Positions 8,230-17,362 of a DNA stretch of 64,000 nt are shown one piece after another; within the stretch, counting starts at the first letter, position 1; every line of letters begins with the position of its first letter. The notes below the pieces were generated by a model, which saw nothing but the letters and a program-made list of their open reading frames with translations, was not told the DNA's origin and did no database searches. The stretch comes from Streptomyces sp. CG4. Lineage in GTDB: Bacteria; Actinomycetota; Actinomycetes; Streptomycetales; Streptomycetaceae. A program made the translations under genes and the position numbers. Location: contig NZ_CP163525.1 in the NCBI RefSeq assembly GCF_041080655.1, positions 9,548,001-9,612,000 of the forward strand, written 5' to 3'.

Positions 8230-9138
8230 TCAGCCGGCGAGATCGGCGGCGTGCTGGCGGAGGGCGTGAACCAGGGCGTCCACCGGTGGGGCGGTAGGGC
8301 CAGGAAGTCGCACCAGGCTGACGCGGCGCCGCTCCTCGGGGAGGTCGGCGACCGTGACGAGCCGGACGCCGGGCGGGGTCGCGGATTTCAGCGTGGCGGG
8401 GACCGTCGTGACACCGACCCCGGCCGCGACCAAATGCAGTTTCGTCAGCCAGTCGCGGCTGGCGTGCTGGACCCGGGGTCGGCCGGGAAGGCCTGGCCAG
8501 ACGCCGAGCAGGGGCTCACCGGTGCCGGACGCGCTGGCGATCCACAGCTCGTCGGCGAGTTCCTGGGCTGTGGCGCAGACCCGGTCGGCGAAGCGGCCGT
8601 CGGCCGGCACCGCCAGGACCAGGCGGTCCTCCAGCAGCGGTTCGGCGTGGAGGGGCGGGTCGTCGGTGTCGGGAGAACGGTGCGGCGGCCGCGAGGACAG
8701 CAGGGCGAGGTCGAGGGTACCGGCGCGCAGGGCCCTCACCAGAGATGGGGTGGTCCCCTCCCGGGTGGCGACCTGGACGCGGGGACGCTCCCGGCGCAGG
8801 GTCGCCAAGGCGTGGGCCACCAGCACCGGTCCGGCGGTGGGGAAGTAGCCGAGCCGCACACGACCCGAGTCATCCTCCGCGCCGCGTAGTTCGCGATCGG
8901 CCGCGTTCAACGCGTCCAGCGCGGTCACGGCGTGGCGGAGCAAGGCCCGGCCCGCCGCGGTCAGTCGCACGCCGCCCGGAAAGCGGTCGAACAGGCGGCC
9001 GCCAACGGCCTGCTCCAAGCCGGCCACCTGCCGGGAGACCGCCGACTGCGTGTAGCCCAACTCCTGGGCTGCCGCCGTGAAGGTGCCCCGCTCGGCCACC
9101 TCGCGGAGCACCCGCAGACCGACCACCGTGATGTCCAT
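8230..9138 (-). CDS. LysR-family transcriptional regulator
   Basis: A 302-residue protein of normal family length. The N-terminal winged helix-turn-helix is clear (residues about 1-60, FTAAAQELGYTQSAVSRQVA), followed by the linker helix and a periplasmic-binding-protein-like effector domain with the usual VRLGYFPTAGP first strand. It is divergently transcribed from the decarboxylase-like/tautomerase pair starting at 9211, and a short palindrome (9148-9162) lies between them. By analogy with LysR systems it probably controls that pair and its own gene in response to a small aromatic or lactone-type ligand; the ligand is inference. Confidence 0.85.
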   Translation of the reverse strand: MDITVVGLRVLREVAERGTFTAAAQELGYTQSAVSRQVAGLEQAVGGRLFDRFPGGVRLTAAGRALLRHAVTALDALNAADRELRGAEDDSGRVRLGYFPTAGPVLVAHALATLRRERPRVQVATREGTTPSLVRALRAGTLDLALLSSRPPHRSPDTDDPPLHAEPLLEDRLVLAVPADGRFADRVCATAQELADELWIASASGTGEPLLGVWPGLPGRPRVQHASRDWLTKLHLVAAGVGVTTVPATLKSATPPGVRLVTVADLPEERRRVSLVRLPGPTAPPVDALVHALRQHAADLAG

Positions 9139-9147
9139 GAGTAACGA

Positions 9148-9162
9148 GCATATCCACTATGC
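9148..9162. promoter_or_regulatory. Probable LysR operator
   Basis: GCATA-TCCAC-TATGC is a perfect inverted repeat with a 5-base spacer, and T-N11-A fits inside it. It lies 9 bases before the LysR start and 48 bases before the divergent gene, the standard position for a LysR site. Confidence 0.55.
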
Positions 9163-9210
9163 ATGACATTCGTTGGCAGCATGGCTGTGCGCGCTTCTAC
9201 CGTGGCTGGC

Positions 9211-9915
9211 ATGAGCGAAGAATCCGTCACCGAATCCACCGAATCCACCGAATCCACCGAATCCACCGAATCCACCGAATCCACCGAATCCATCGAAGCC
9301 ACCGAAGTTGCCGGGGCCGAAGTTGCTGGTCGAGGCGGTCGGCTGCCCCTCCTGCCCCCCGACGCCCTCGATGAGGAGCAGCGGGCCCTCTACGCCGGAG
9401 TGCGGGCCACGCGCTTGCTCGCCGCGGACGACGCGGGGTACACCGCCATGCTCCCCGACGGACGACTGCTCGGTCCGTTCAACGTGATGCTGCGCGCACC
9501 GCGCATCGCTCGACCGCTACTGGAATGGGCCCAGGCGATCGCCGGATCCGGGCTCGCGGCCGATGTCCGCGAGGCGGTGATCCTCACCGTCGCCGCCCAC
9601 TGGCGCGCCGACTACGCGCTCTACGCCCACACCGCGGGAGCAGTACGCGCGGGCGTGCCCGAGGCCGCGATCGGGGCACTTCGAGCGGGCGGAACGCCGC
9701 ACGGTCTGCGTGACGAGGCGGACATCGCCCACCGTGTGACCGCCGCTCTCGTCCGCGACCACCGGGTTCCGGACGACCTCTACGACGAGGCGGTGGCCGT
9801 GTTCGGTACGGAATCACTGGTTGCTCTCGTCAATCTCGTCGGCCAGTACCTCAACACCAGCGCGTTGTTGGCCCTCTTCGAGGTTCCCGTCCCTGTCCTG
9901 GAGCCCGCTGCCTGA
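9211..9915 (+). CDS. Carboxymuconolactone decarboxylase-like (AhpD-fold) protein
   Basis: A 234-residue protein. After a low-complexity N-terminus, the CMD/AhpD core is seen: PFNVMLRAPRIARPLLEWA, then DVREAVILTVAAHWRADYALYAH near residues 111-133, and a C-terminal LVALVNLVGQYLNTSALLALF. The redox CxxC of AhpD is absent, so a decarboxylase/lactonase-type or unknown activity is more likely than peroxidase. Start 9211 (MSEESVTES) is chosen over 9163 because the latter abuts the operator; neither has a clear ribosome binding site. It is followed after 67 bases by the tautomerase, and the pair resembles an aromatic-degradation unit controlled by the divergent LysR protein. Confidence 0.75.
   Translation: MSEESVTESTESTESTESTESTESTESIEATEVAGAEVAGRGGRLPLLPPDALDEEQRALYAGVRATRLLAADDAGYTAMLPDGRLLGPFNVMLRAPRIARPLLEWAQAIAGSGLAADVREAVILTVAAHWRADYALYAHTAGAVRAGVPEAAIGALRAGGTPHGLRDEADIAHRVTAALVRDHRVPDDLYDEAVAVFGTESLVALVNLVGQYLNTSALLALFEVPVPVLEPAA
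9229..9291 (+). repeat. Seven perfect tandem copies of a 9-bp unit
   Basis: ACCGAATCC is repeated seven times without change, followed by degenerate copies to 9309. In frame it encodes (Thr-Glu-Ser)7 near the N-terminus of the decarboxylase-like protein. Confidence 0.95.
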
Positions 9916-9982
9916 CCGCACCCTGCAGCAATCCCGCACCGCACCGATCCCGCACACCGCACCGGAATGAGATGAGGACACC

Positions 9983-10405
9983 ATGCCGCTGATCAACGTC
10001 TACCTGCGCCAGGGCACCACTCCCGAGTACCGCCGTGACGTCTCCTCTGCCCTGCACAAGGCCATGGTCGACGTCCTGAAGGTCCCCCAGGACGACCAGT
10101 TCCACGTCTTTCACGAGGTCACGCCCGACAACTTCGTCATGCAGCCGGTCGTGTTCGGCCTGCCGCGAGGCGAGCGAGCCATGTTCATCGAGCTGTCCTT
10201 CAATCAGCGCACCGCCGAGCAGAAGAAGGAGTTGTTCCGTGCGATCGTCGACGACCTCGGGCGGTTCGCGGGCGTCCCTGAGGAGGACGTGATGATCGTG
10301 GTGTTTGAGACGGCCCGCGAGAACTGGTGGGCCGCCGGCCGCGTGATCAATCCCGACACCGGCTACGACGCCCGCATGACCGACGTCGGGAGCAGTTCGA
10401 GTTGA
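9983..10405 (+). CDS. Tautomerase-family protein
   Basis: A 140-residue protein starting MPLINVYLRQG, so Pro2 (Pro1 after Met removal) is available as the catalytic base of the 4-oxalocrotonate tautomerase superfamily. The sequence contains two beta-alpha-beta units: HKAMVDVLKVPQDDQFHVFH, then FIELSFNQRTAEQKKELFRA and EDVMIVVFE, as in the double-length malonate-semialdehyde decarboxylase/cis-CaaD-like members. GAGGA precedes the ATG. It follows the CMD-like gene on the same strand and is likely co-transcribed. The C-terminal serine tail (SSSS) is probably disordered. Confidence 0.85.
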   Translation: MPLINVYLRQGTTPEYRRDVSSALHKAMVDVLKVPQDDQFHVFHEVTPDNFVMQPVVFGLPRGERAMFIELSFNQRTAEQKKELFRAIVDDLGRFAGVPEEDVMIVVFETARENWWAAGRVINPDTGYDARMTDVGSSSS

Positions 10406-10410
10406 GTGCG

Positions 10411-10790
10411 TGCTCGTCATGAGGTGAGGATGAGTTCGTCCTGTTAGCGGAACTGGTGGACGCGTTGGTGCTCGCGGTCGAGGTGTCAGGCGAAGGGGGC
10501 TCGAAGTCGCCGTTGGCGATCAGGGCGCGGAGTTTCAGGACGGACTCGGCTCCTTCGAGTCCCCAACGGCCGCCGGTGATGTCGAGGCGGTCCTCGACCA
10601 GGTGGCGGCAGGCGCCCTCGAAGATGCCGGTGGCGATCGGCCAGCCCGCGGCCAGGACGGTGTCGTAGCACAGGTACGGGGCCTTGCCGTCGAGGTAGCC
10701 GCAGACCTTCTCGACCGTCTGTCGCTTCTCCAAGGCGAGTCGGGCGGCGTCGGCGTCGGTCCGCGGGTCGCGGATCAGCCCTTCCTCTGG
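10411..10790 (-). pseudogene. ISKra4-family transposase C-terminal fragment
   Basis: The minus strand encodes VCGYLDGKAPYLCYDTVLA, AAGWPIATGIFEGACRHLVE and DITGGRWGLEGAESVLKLRA, the highly conserved end of ISKra4 transposases, then NGDFE. The final HLDREHQRVHQFR and QDELILTS need a frame change and pass a stop codon. The N-terminal three quarters are missing. Its upstream edge coincides with the beginning of the truncated PH/SHOCT gene, suggesting that insertion broke that gene. Confidence 0.7.
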
Positions 10791-11518
10791 AACGTCGTGA
10801 GGACGAACGAGGCTCAGGACATCGACGTGACCGTCGCCTACGAGGCCGCGAACGACCCTCTGGTGGCCTGGTCGGCCGAGCGCGCCCGTGCCCGGGCGAA
10901 GGCTGAGGAGGACCGGGCCGCAAAGGAACACGCGGCGGAACAGCAACGCATCGCCCGGCTCGCCCGCAAGGTCGGCCCGGAGGCCGCAGCCCGCGAGGAC
11001 ATCATGGCCGCCGGGCTCGCCTCGGCCACGGGTGACCGGTGCTGGCTCGAACTCAAGCGATTGCCCGGCCTACTCCTCGGCGGGGAGCAGGTGTTCGTCG
11101 TGGCGGGTGTGACCTCGGCAGTGACGACGGCGCGGTCGTCCTCACGAACCAGCGGCTCATTTTCGTCCACACAAAGTTCTCCGGAGACGAGTTGTCCGTG
11201 CTCCAGCTCGGGGAGATCAGGGCGGTGGCCGTCAACCAGAAAATCACCCAGGGCGTCCTGCAAGTGGAGACCCTGCGGGGTCTCGTCGTCGAGTTCGAAG
11301 GCCTCAAGGGGGAGGACCTGGCACGGCTCGACGAGGCGCTGCGCCTGGCCCTCGGCTCTCTCGGGCGCGCCGCCCCGGCCCCGGCCCCGTTCAACGCCCC
11401 GGCCGTGCCCCAGGACGTCCTCGATCAGATAGCCAGGCTCGGCGAGCTGCATGCGGCCGGCGTCCTCACCACCGCTGAGTTCGCGCAGAAGAAGCAGCAG
11501 CTACTCGATCGGCTGTGA
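10779..11518 (+). pseudogene. PH-domain/SHOCT protein, 5'-truncated and frameshifted
   Basis: The first part (DQPFLWNVVRTNEAQDIDVT at its start) is in one frame to about 11100 and includes an Ala/Glu/Arg-rich helix (ERARARAKAEEDRAAKEHAA). A shift then leads into a bacterial PH-like fold (DDGAVVLTNQRLIFVHTKF, ALRLALGSLG) and a C-terminal SHOCT motif (DQIARLGELHAAGVLTTAEF, FAQKKQQLLDRL). Proteins of this kind have no assigned enzyme activity. The start is lost next to the ISKra4 fragment, and the shift near GGGTGTGACC prevents a full product. Confidence 0.6.
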
Positions 11519-11568
11519 GAGCTGCCAAATGGCGCGGCGGCGTGTCGTCCGCCGCTGCCTCGGTCAGG

Positions 11569-12045
11569 TCAAGCGACTACCTCGGGCGAGACCATGTGGA
11601 CTGCCTCATCCGGGTCCAGCCCGAGGAACTGCTCCAGCGCCGGGACGAAGTCCCCGAGGACAGCCCGTGCAGGTACAGCAGCAGTACCTCGGAAACCTTC
11701 GGCGACTTGCGGCACCACGGCGGCAGGATCTTGGAGGAGAACCGCATCCGCTCGCCAGTCGCCGCATCGACGCGCTTGTCGTGCACCGGCGGGGCATTGA
11801 ACTCGACCGGGCCGGTGGCGGTGGCGGTGGCCACGGTGCGGGCCTGATGGAGGCCATTGCGGACTCCCCAGTCGCCCGCCGGCCTTGTCCGTCTCAGCCG
11901 CCAACTCGGCTATGTACTGGTTGACTTCGGTCTCCGGCGCGGCGGCGAGCATCCGCCCAGCGCCCTCGCGCACGATCTCGTCGATCAGGGAGCCGGACTC
12001 GGTACTGCCGTCGGTGACGGGCTGCTGCTCTTCTCTGAGCTACAA
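11569..12045 (-). pseudogene. IS256-family transposase N-terminal fragment
   Basis: The minus strand reads SLIDEIVREGAGRMLAAAPE, TEVNQYIAELAAETD, then in a second frame GPVEFNAPPVHDKRVD, RFSSKILPPWCRKSPKVSEV and LLYLHGLSSG, and back to DFVPALEQFLGL. These are the ordered N-terminal motifs of IS256 transposases. At least two frameshifts are needed and the catalytic core is absent. Confidence 0.65.
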
Positions 12046-12067
12046 GTTCAAGCAGTACGTTGTGCTG

Positions 12068-12709
12068 ATGACCGATTCTGTTCCGCCCGGCGGCGCTGTC
12101 CTTGATGCGGACGAACTGGATGCTCGGTGGGCGGATGCTTGGCGGCCGGAGCGGGTCGCGGATCGGTTGGCTGGGGTCAGTACGCCCTGGTGCATCGTGG
12201 CAGGGTGGGCGCTGGATTTGTTCCGTGGACGGCAGTCGCGGCCCCACGGTGATCTGGAGATCGCGGTGCCCGCGGCGGGGTTCACAGAGATTCGAGACCG
12301 CTTCCCCGAGTACGTGCTTGACGCGGTGGGCTCGGGACGGGTCTGGGCGAGGGCAGGAGCTGAGGTGCTCGCGGCCACGCACCAGACCTGGCTGCGGGAT
12401 CCGGTGAGCGGTCAGTTCCTGCTCGACGTTTTCCGTGAATCGCACGACGGCGGGACATGGATCTGCCGGCGGGACGAGAGCCTGCGGCTGCCGTACGACG
12501 CGATCATCGAGCGGACTGCGGACGGCATCCCTTATCTGGTGCCGGAGCTGGTGCTGTTGTTCAAAGCGAAGGTGCCACGGCCCAAGGATGATGCGGACTT
12601 CGAGGGGGTCCTGCCGATGCTGAGCCAGGCGCGGCGCGATGTTCTCACAGGGTGGCTGACGCGCGTGCACCCCGGACATCCCTGGGTGGAGAAGCTGGCG
12701 AGGCGATGA
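12068..12709 (+). CDS. Nucleotidyltransferase of the aminoglycoside adenylyltransferase-like type
   Basis: A 213-residue soluble protein. The core WCIVAGWALDLFRGRQSRPH (residues about 41-60) followed by DLEIAVP carries a GG/GW-type nucleotidyltransferase motif with the D-x-E metal-binding pair. Later RDESLRLPYDAIIERT, IPYLVPELVLLFKAK and PKDDADFEGVLP match small ANT(2'')/LinB-type adenylyltransferase-like proteins. The first glycine of the typical GGW is replaced by AGW. Such genes are common in actinomycetes, and drug resistance should not be assumed. The start is chosen at MTDSV; no strong ribosome binding site is visible. It may be a passenger of the neighbouring IS debris. Confidence 0.65.
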   Translation: MTDSVPPGGAVLDADELDARWADAWRPERVADRLAGVSTPWCIVAGWALDLFRGRQSRPHGDLEIAVPAAGFTEIRDRFPEYVLDAVGSGRVWARAGAEVLAATHQTWLRDPVSGQFLLDVFRESHDGGTWICRRDESLRLPYDAIIERTADGIPYLVPELVLLFKAKVPRPKDDADFEGVLPMLSQARRDVLTGWLTRVHPGHPWVEKLARR

Positions 12710-13067
12710 CGCAGGCTCTGCCTGGAGAACACCACGGACGGGCTGTGAGCACTGAGTGCTGGGCGGTCGAGGTCGTCATGATTCCCTTCCTGGCCCGCCG
12801 ATCCATGTGGCTGCGCTGCCGCGAGCCGGGCCGGGGCCCTTCACGTCACTTGTACGAGCGGCGCAGAAGGACAGCATGCTGATTTTGGCGGTTGTTCAAG
12901 CACCGTCGTGGCAAGCGTTGCCCTGCTGCGATGTCCGACAGGGCGCGCTGCCCACCTCTCCGAGCTTCCGCAGCGCTTGGCACGTTCTCGCAGGTCCAGC
13001 AGCCCGAGATCACAGGACGTGCTTCAGAAGTGGAACCAGCATGCCGTTCTTCCGCGAGCCCCTACAC
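12710..13067. other. Intergenic region without a recognisable gene
   Basis: Between two convergent genes. Short frames exist but none has recognisable motifs. No clear hairpin terminator was found by eye. Confidence 0.4.
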
Positions 13068-14609
13068 CTATCCCACACGGGCGCTTGTGTTCTCGGCCAG
13101 TTTGTGGCGCAGGCGCGAAAGGCCGATGGCGAGGACGGCGAGGAGGAGCAGCCCCTGTAGGTAGGGCATGGCCCGATAACCGGTCTGCACCACGACACCG
13201 TTGAGCCAGTCGGGGTGCAGGGGGTAAGGCAACCCGGGGTCGAACGGCAGGGTCATGCAGGTGGTGTGCGCGAGGAGTACGAGGTCGAACCACGAGCGGG
13301 GCAGCATCGACACGAGGAGCCAGGCGATGGCGTCGTACCAGGGGCGGACGTAACCGGTGCCCAGGAGGTAGCCGGCCGCGAGGGCGAGAGCCGGGCGCGC
13401 CGTCATCTGGACGATGTCGTCCTTGTCGACCGGGGGCAGCGCCACGAGGAGCAGAGCGGCGATCCCGGCGACGGCCATGACCTCGACAATGGGCACGAGG
13501 TGCCCCGCCGCATTGCCGAACACCGGCCTCAGCAGATTCCGCTGCAGCAGCGGCCACGGGGAGCCCACCACCGGTTGATCGCTGACGGCCGCCGCATTGC
13601 GGACGGCCCGTGGCACGACGCCGTAGGCGACCGCCAGCAGCAGGCCACTCGCCGATGCGGCGATGGCCAGCCGACGCCAGTCATGGCGCAGGCGCCACGC
13701 GAAGGGCAGTGCGAAGATTCCGAGTGTGAGCTTGACCGCGGTCGCCGCCGCCAGCGCGAGGCCCGCGGTGAGGCCGGAACGGCGCAGCGCCCAGAAGGCC
13801 GCGACCACGCCGAGCGCGCCGAGCACGTCGATGTGCGGCCCCACGACGAGGTTCCACAGCAGGACCGGGTTGAGCGTCCACAGCAGTTGCGAGCGCGCCC
13901 GGCGCCGCGGATCCGGTCCGGCCAGGCGCAGCAACAGGGCCCCGGTGGCGATGAACGCGGCTCCGTTGAGCAGGGAGAGTATCCACACGGTGGTCAGCAT
14001 CGATGTGCCGCCGATCACCGAGGCGAACCATTCGGTCATGGTGGCCAGCGGCCCGTAGACCGACGGGTTGTGCAGCCAGGGCTCCGCGATCGAGAGTTGC
14101 CCGATCGGGTCGCCGGTGCGCGCCAGCCCGAAGGGCGTCATCCGGTACGGGTCGAGGCCGAGGGTGGCGATGCGGCCGTACGCGGCGTAGTTGAGCGGAT
14201 CCGTGGTCCCCATGGGCGGCACGCACACCAGGGCGACGGTCGCGACCGTGCCGAAGGTGAGCAGGGCGCGGGGGCGTGGTGACCATCCGCGGCGTGTCGC
14301 GGCGAGCCCGGCTGCCACGGCGGCGGTGCCGAGCAGGAGCACCACGGCGACGAGCACCCAGATGGACAGGTCCGAGGGGTGGGCGTTCCAGAACCACGGC
14401 GGGAGCTTTCCAGCGGGGCCGAACACCGGCTCGACCGCCGACGGCCCGAGCAGCCCCAAGAAGACCATGAGGAGCACGCAGACCGCACATGCCGCGAGCG
14501 CGCCCTTGCCGAGAGCCCCACCTCTGTCACGGCCGATCCGGAGTGGCGCGATCGCAGGGGATTCGGAATGCCCCTCCGAGGTCGCGGATGACAAGAGATC
14601 GCCTGACAC
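13068..14609 (-). CDS. GT-C membrane glycosyltransferase, MptB/DUF2029-like
   Basis: A 513-residue polytopic membrane protein with about 12 hydrophobic segments (for example ALAACAVCVLLMVFLGLLG and IWVLVAVVLLLGTAAVAAG). An acidic loop, GTTDPLNYAAYGRIATLG (about residues 132-149), and DPYRMTP fit the extracytoplasmic donor-binding loop of polyprenyl-phosphate-sugar-dependent GT-C enzymes, as in actinobacterial alpha-mannosyltransferases. It probably transfers mannose or a related sugar from a polyprenyl carrier to a cell-envelope glycan outside the membrane. The gene is alone and its promoter should lie in 14610-14750. Acceptor specificity cannot be read from the sequence. Confidence 0.7.
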   Translation of the reverse strand: MSGDLLSSATSEGHSESPAIAPLRIGRDRGGALGKGALAACAVCVLLMVFLGLLGPSAVEPVFGPAGKLPPWFWNAHPSDLSIWVLVAVVLLLGTAAVAAGLAATRRGWSPRPRALLTFGTVATVALVCVPPMGTTDPLNYAAYGRIATLGLDPYRMTPFGLARTGDPIGQLSIAEPWLHNPSVYGPLATMTEWFASVIGGTSMLTTVWILSLLNGAAFIATGALLLRLAGPDPRRRARSQLLWTLNPVLLWNLVVGPHIDVLGALGVVAAFWALRRSGLTAGLALAAATAVKLTLGIFALPFAWRLRHDWRRLAIAASASGLLLAVAYGVVPRAVRNAAAVSDQPVVGSPWPLLQRNLLRPVFGNAAGHLVPIVEVMAVAGIAALLLVALPPVDKDDIVQMTARPALALAAGYLLGTGYVRPWYDAIAWLLVSMLPRSWFDLVLLAHTTCMTLPFDPGLPYPLHPDWLNGVVVQTGYRAMPYLQGLLLLAVLAIGLSRLRHKLAENTSARVG

Positions 14610-14980
14610 GCGTAAGACCTCGACCTTCGTGAAATGAGGGCTCCAAGGAAAACCGACCGCTCATAACGACAGATTTCCAGAACTTGAACTGAACGTACGA
14701 CAAGTGATCGCCAGGCGCGGCACGACAGGATGAACTTCGGGTTACTCAATTGTGTACGGCTTTCGAGTGGCGTTCGTGCCCCACTGCTGCCTCAAGCCCG
14801 CCACCGTCACCTACGTCGTCAGCCGCTCCATCAAGGCCGGCCTCACCGCGTCCTGCCGCCCCGTGAGGGCGGTGAGGCCGTTCTCGACGTCGTCGCGGAT
14901 GGGAAACGAGCCCTTGGATTCCGGGTGTGAGTAGTTGAGGTACAGAGAGAGCCACTGAGATTGATCTTGTTCGGGTCCGC
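14610..14980. other. Region without a recognisable gene
   Basis: Contains the upstream region of the glycosyltransferase gene and a short plus-strand frame at 14752-14934 of unknown meaning. It borders the decayed Tn3-family element. Confidence 0.4.
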
Positions 14981-15654
14981 CTACTGCGCGGGCTCTTCGA
15001 GCTGACGGGGCACGGCGCCCGTGCGTAGTTCGCGCAGGTCGGGGATGTGGTTGTAGAGGGTGCCCGGGGAGACGCCGAGGAGTTTGGCGATCGAGGTGAT
15101 GGAGCGGCCGGGGTCGGGCAGCAGGTCGCGGGCGGCCTTGACGACTTTTTCGGCGGCGACGGTGGGGCGTCCGCCTACCTGGCCGCGGGCGCGGGCGGCG
15201 GCCAGGCCCTCGCGGGTGCCCTGGACGATGAGTTCGCGGATTAACTCCGCGAGGGCGGCGAAGACGTGGAAGAGGACCCGGCCGCCGGGGGCGGTGGTGT
15301 CGAGGTTCTCGTGCAGCGAGGTGAAACCGACCTCGCGCATACGGCGTCCAGCGGCCATGTTGATCAGGTTTTGGAGGCTGCGGCCGTAGCGGTCGAGCGA
15401 GGGGACCATGAGGGTGTCTCTCCGGCGTCGAGGAAGGCGTGGCACGCCTTCAGCTCCGGGCGCAGGTCGGTCCTGCCGGACTTCTTGTCGGAGAAGATCT
15501 TGCGGCACCCGGCGGCGGTGAGGGCATCGAGCTGCCGTTCGAGCTTCTGCCCGCCGGTGGAGACCCGCGCGTATCCGATCTTGATCTCGGTACGGACGAG
15601 GGGTTCGGCGACGAGGGGTTCGGGGTGGCCGGGCGGCCCCGGAAGGTCACTCAT
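14981..15654 (-). pseudogene. tnpR: Serine recombinase (Tn3-type resolvase) broken by one frameshift
   Basis: The first frame (from 15654) contains IGYARVSTGGQKLERQLDAL with the catalytic serine in ARVST, then CRKIFSDKKSGR and KACHAFLDAG. Near 15418 the frame changes and continues TLMVPSLDRYGRSLQNLI, ENLDTTAPGGRVLFHVFAAL, ELIVQGTREGLAAARARG and a C-terminal helix-turn-helix (SITSIAKLLGVSPGTLYNHI). The order and motifs are those of Tn3-family resolvases and Hin-like invertases. One shift near codon 80 is enough to inactivate it. It is divergent from the transposase remnant at 15827. Confidence 0.8.
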
Positions 15655-15826
15655 GACCCCGGATCATGTCCGAAAACGGTGGTCCGGAGTTCTTGAACCA
15701 CCCAGGTTTTTGAAGGGCTTCCTGAAGGCTCTGCGGGGCCGCCCGGCCTCGGCCCGGCGATCTTCAGAAAACGAAGCTTTCTCGACGACTCAAGGACTCG
15801 GGCGGTGCGGCTGAGCTTCCGGTGGC

Positions 15827-17275
15827 GTGGTGGACCTGCCCGACGACGTCGTGCCGACCGCGGCGAACCGTACGGCGGAGCGGCAGCGGACCGCCGTACG
15901 TCAGTGCCCGGGCCTCTACGACAAGGCGAAGGCCCGGAAGATTGCCGAGGTGGTGATGCGGAGCGAGGCGGTGGTGAAGAACCGTCCGGCGGACCTGATG
16001 AACATCGCGCTGGACGAGGTCGTCGAGGCCGGTCTGGAGCTGCCGGGCTTCACCACGCTGGACGCTCTGGCGGCGAAGGTGCGTTCCGAGGTGAACGCCA
16101 CGATCTGTATGGGCATCTGTGACCAGCTGAGTGAGGCCCACCGGGAGCGCCTGCCGGCCCTGCTCTCGGACAAGGACACCTCGGACACCTCGGGCACCAC
16201 GGAGTACAACCAGCTGAAGCAGTCGGCGAAGGCCCCGACGTGGTCGCGCTTGCGTGAGCAGGCCGCGCACCTGGAGTGGGTGGACGGGCTCGGCGAGACC
16301 GGGGTGAGGCTGGACGGAGTCGCCCCGGGGAAGATCACGGATTGCGCGGGCGAGGCGGACGCCGCGGATGGGCCGGGGCTGTGCCGGGGCTGCGCGACTA
16401 CAACGGGGTCAAGCGCCTCGCGTTGTTGGTGTGTCTGGCCCGCAAGGCGCAGATGCGGGCCGCGACGAGCTGACGACGATGTTCTGCCGGCGGATCGCGC
16501 TGCAGGTCAAGCGGGCCAAGGCGGAGCTGGAGAGCATCCGGGAGCAACAGCAGGCTCTGGTCGAGGCGTTGATCGGCAAACTACCGCACGGTGCTGCAGC
16601 AGCTGGATGCGGATCGCCCGGTCCAGGCCGCGCGGGAGAAGGCCGCGGCGATGACCGCCCGAGGTCCTGGAGGTGGTCGCCGGTCTCACCCCGGACGAGA
16701 CGCCGGACGCGGTCGCCGCCCAGCTCGGTGACGCTCTCGCGCCTGCGCTGCACACGCTGATCATGGCCGTGCGCAGGCAGGCCGGCGCGCTGGGGGTGCC
16801 CGCTGCGGCGGTGGCCGGCTTCGGCGGGTTCGAGAGGCAGTACGAGCAGATCGAGAAGGTCGCCGGGCACTACGGCAACTACTGGGAGGTGCTGCTGTAC
16901 GGGCATCTGCTCAACGACCGATCCACCATGTACGACCTGACCAGCCGTCTGGAACTCACGGCGACGTCCTAGGACGGCCGAGTCCTGGACGCGCTCGAGC
17001 ACGCCCGAGCCCACAAGCACCTCCGCGACTACCTCCCCGAGCGGCACGAGGACGGCCGCCGCGTCGACATCTCGTGCGCCACGCTGAACTGGCAGAAGGC
17101 CGTCCGCGACAAGAACCGGCCCGGCGTCTTCGTGCGCAAGTACTTCGAGCGATGGTGTTCGCCGCGCTCGCCGAGGAACTGTGCACCGGCGACGTCGCGG
17201 TGGCCGGCTCCGAGGAGTTCGCCGACTGGAGCGAGCAACTCCTGCCGTAGCAGGACGTCGAGGCGAAGCTGGGAT
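15827..17275 (+). pseudogene. tnpA: Tn3-family transposase, several frameshifts, 3' end missing
   Basis: Segments in order are KARKIAEVVMRSEAVVKN, FTTLDALAAKVRSEVNATIC, LEWVDGLGETGVRLDGV and APGKITDCAGEA (first frame); LTTMFCRRIALQVKRAKAEL (second frame); FERQYEQIEKVAGHYGNYWE to RSTMYDLTSRLEL (third, stop at 16970-16972); then LDALEHARAHKHLRDYLPE, SCATLNWQKAVRDKNRPGVF and AEELCTGDVAVAGSEEFADW with two more interruptions. This is the N-terminal part of a Tn3-family transposase of about 1000 residues. The DDE catalytic half is absent. Confidence 0.75.
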
Positions 17276-17296
17276 GACACGTAGTAGAGCACCTCA

Positions 17297-17328
17297 CGGA
17301 GCCCTGGCACCGCGGAGCCCTGGCACCG
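17297..17328. repeat. Perfect 16-bp tandem duplication
   Basis: CGGAGCCCTGGCACCG occurs twice back to back, just beyond the transposase remnant and before the TetR stop codon. Confidence 0.9.
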
Positions 17329-17362
17329 TGTCCGAGGGCTGATCCCGGGGACCGGGTTGAGG

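Larger units (their letters stand above)
14981..17275. mobile_element. Decayed Tn3-family transposon
   Basis: A resolvase gene (minus) and a transposase gene (plus) point away from each other across 172 bases (15655-15826), the usual place of the res recombination site in Tn3-type elements. Both genes carry frameshifts and the transposase lacks its C-terminal catalytic half. I did not find the roughly 38-bp terminal inverted repeats, so the true ends are unknown. Confidence 0.65.

Noticed and set aside
9163..9210. Upstream ATG (9163) as start of the CMD-like protein
   Set aside because: It lies immediately after the LysR palindrome and adds residues unlike the family; the ATG at 9211 leaves normal space for a promoter.
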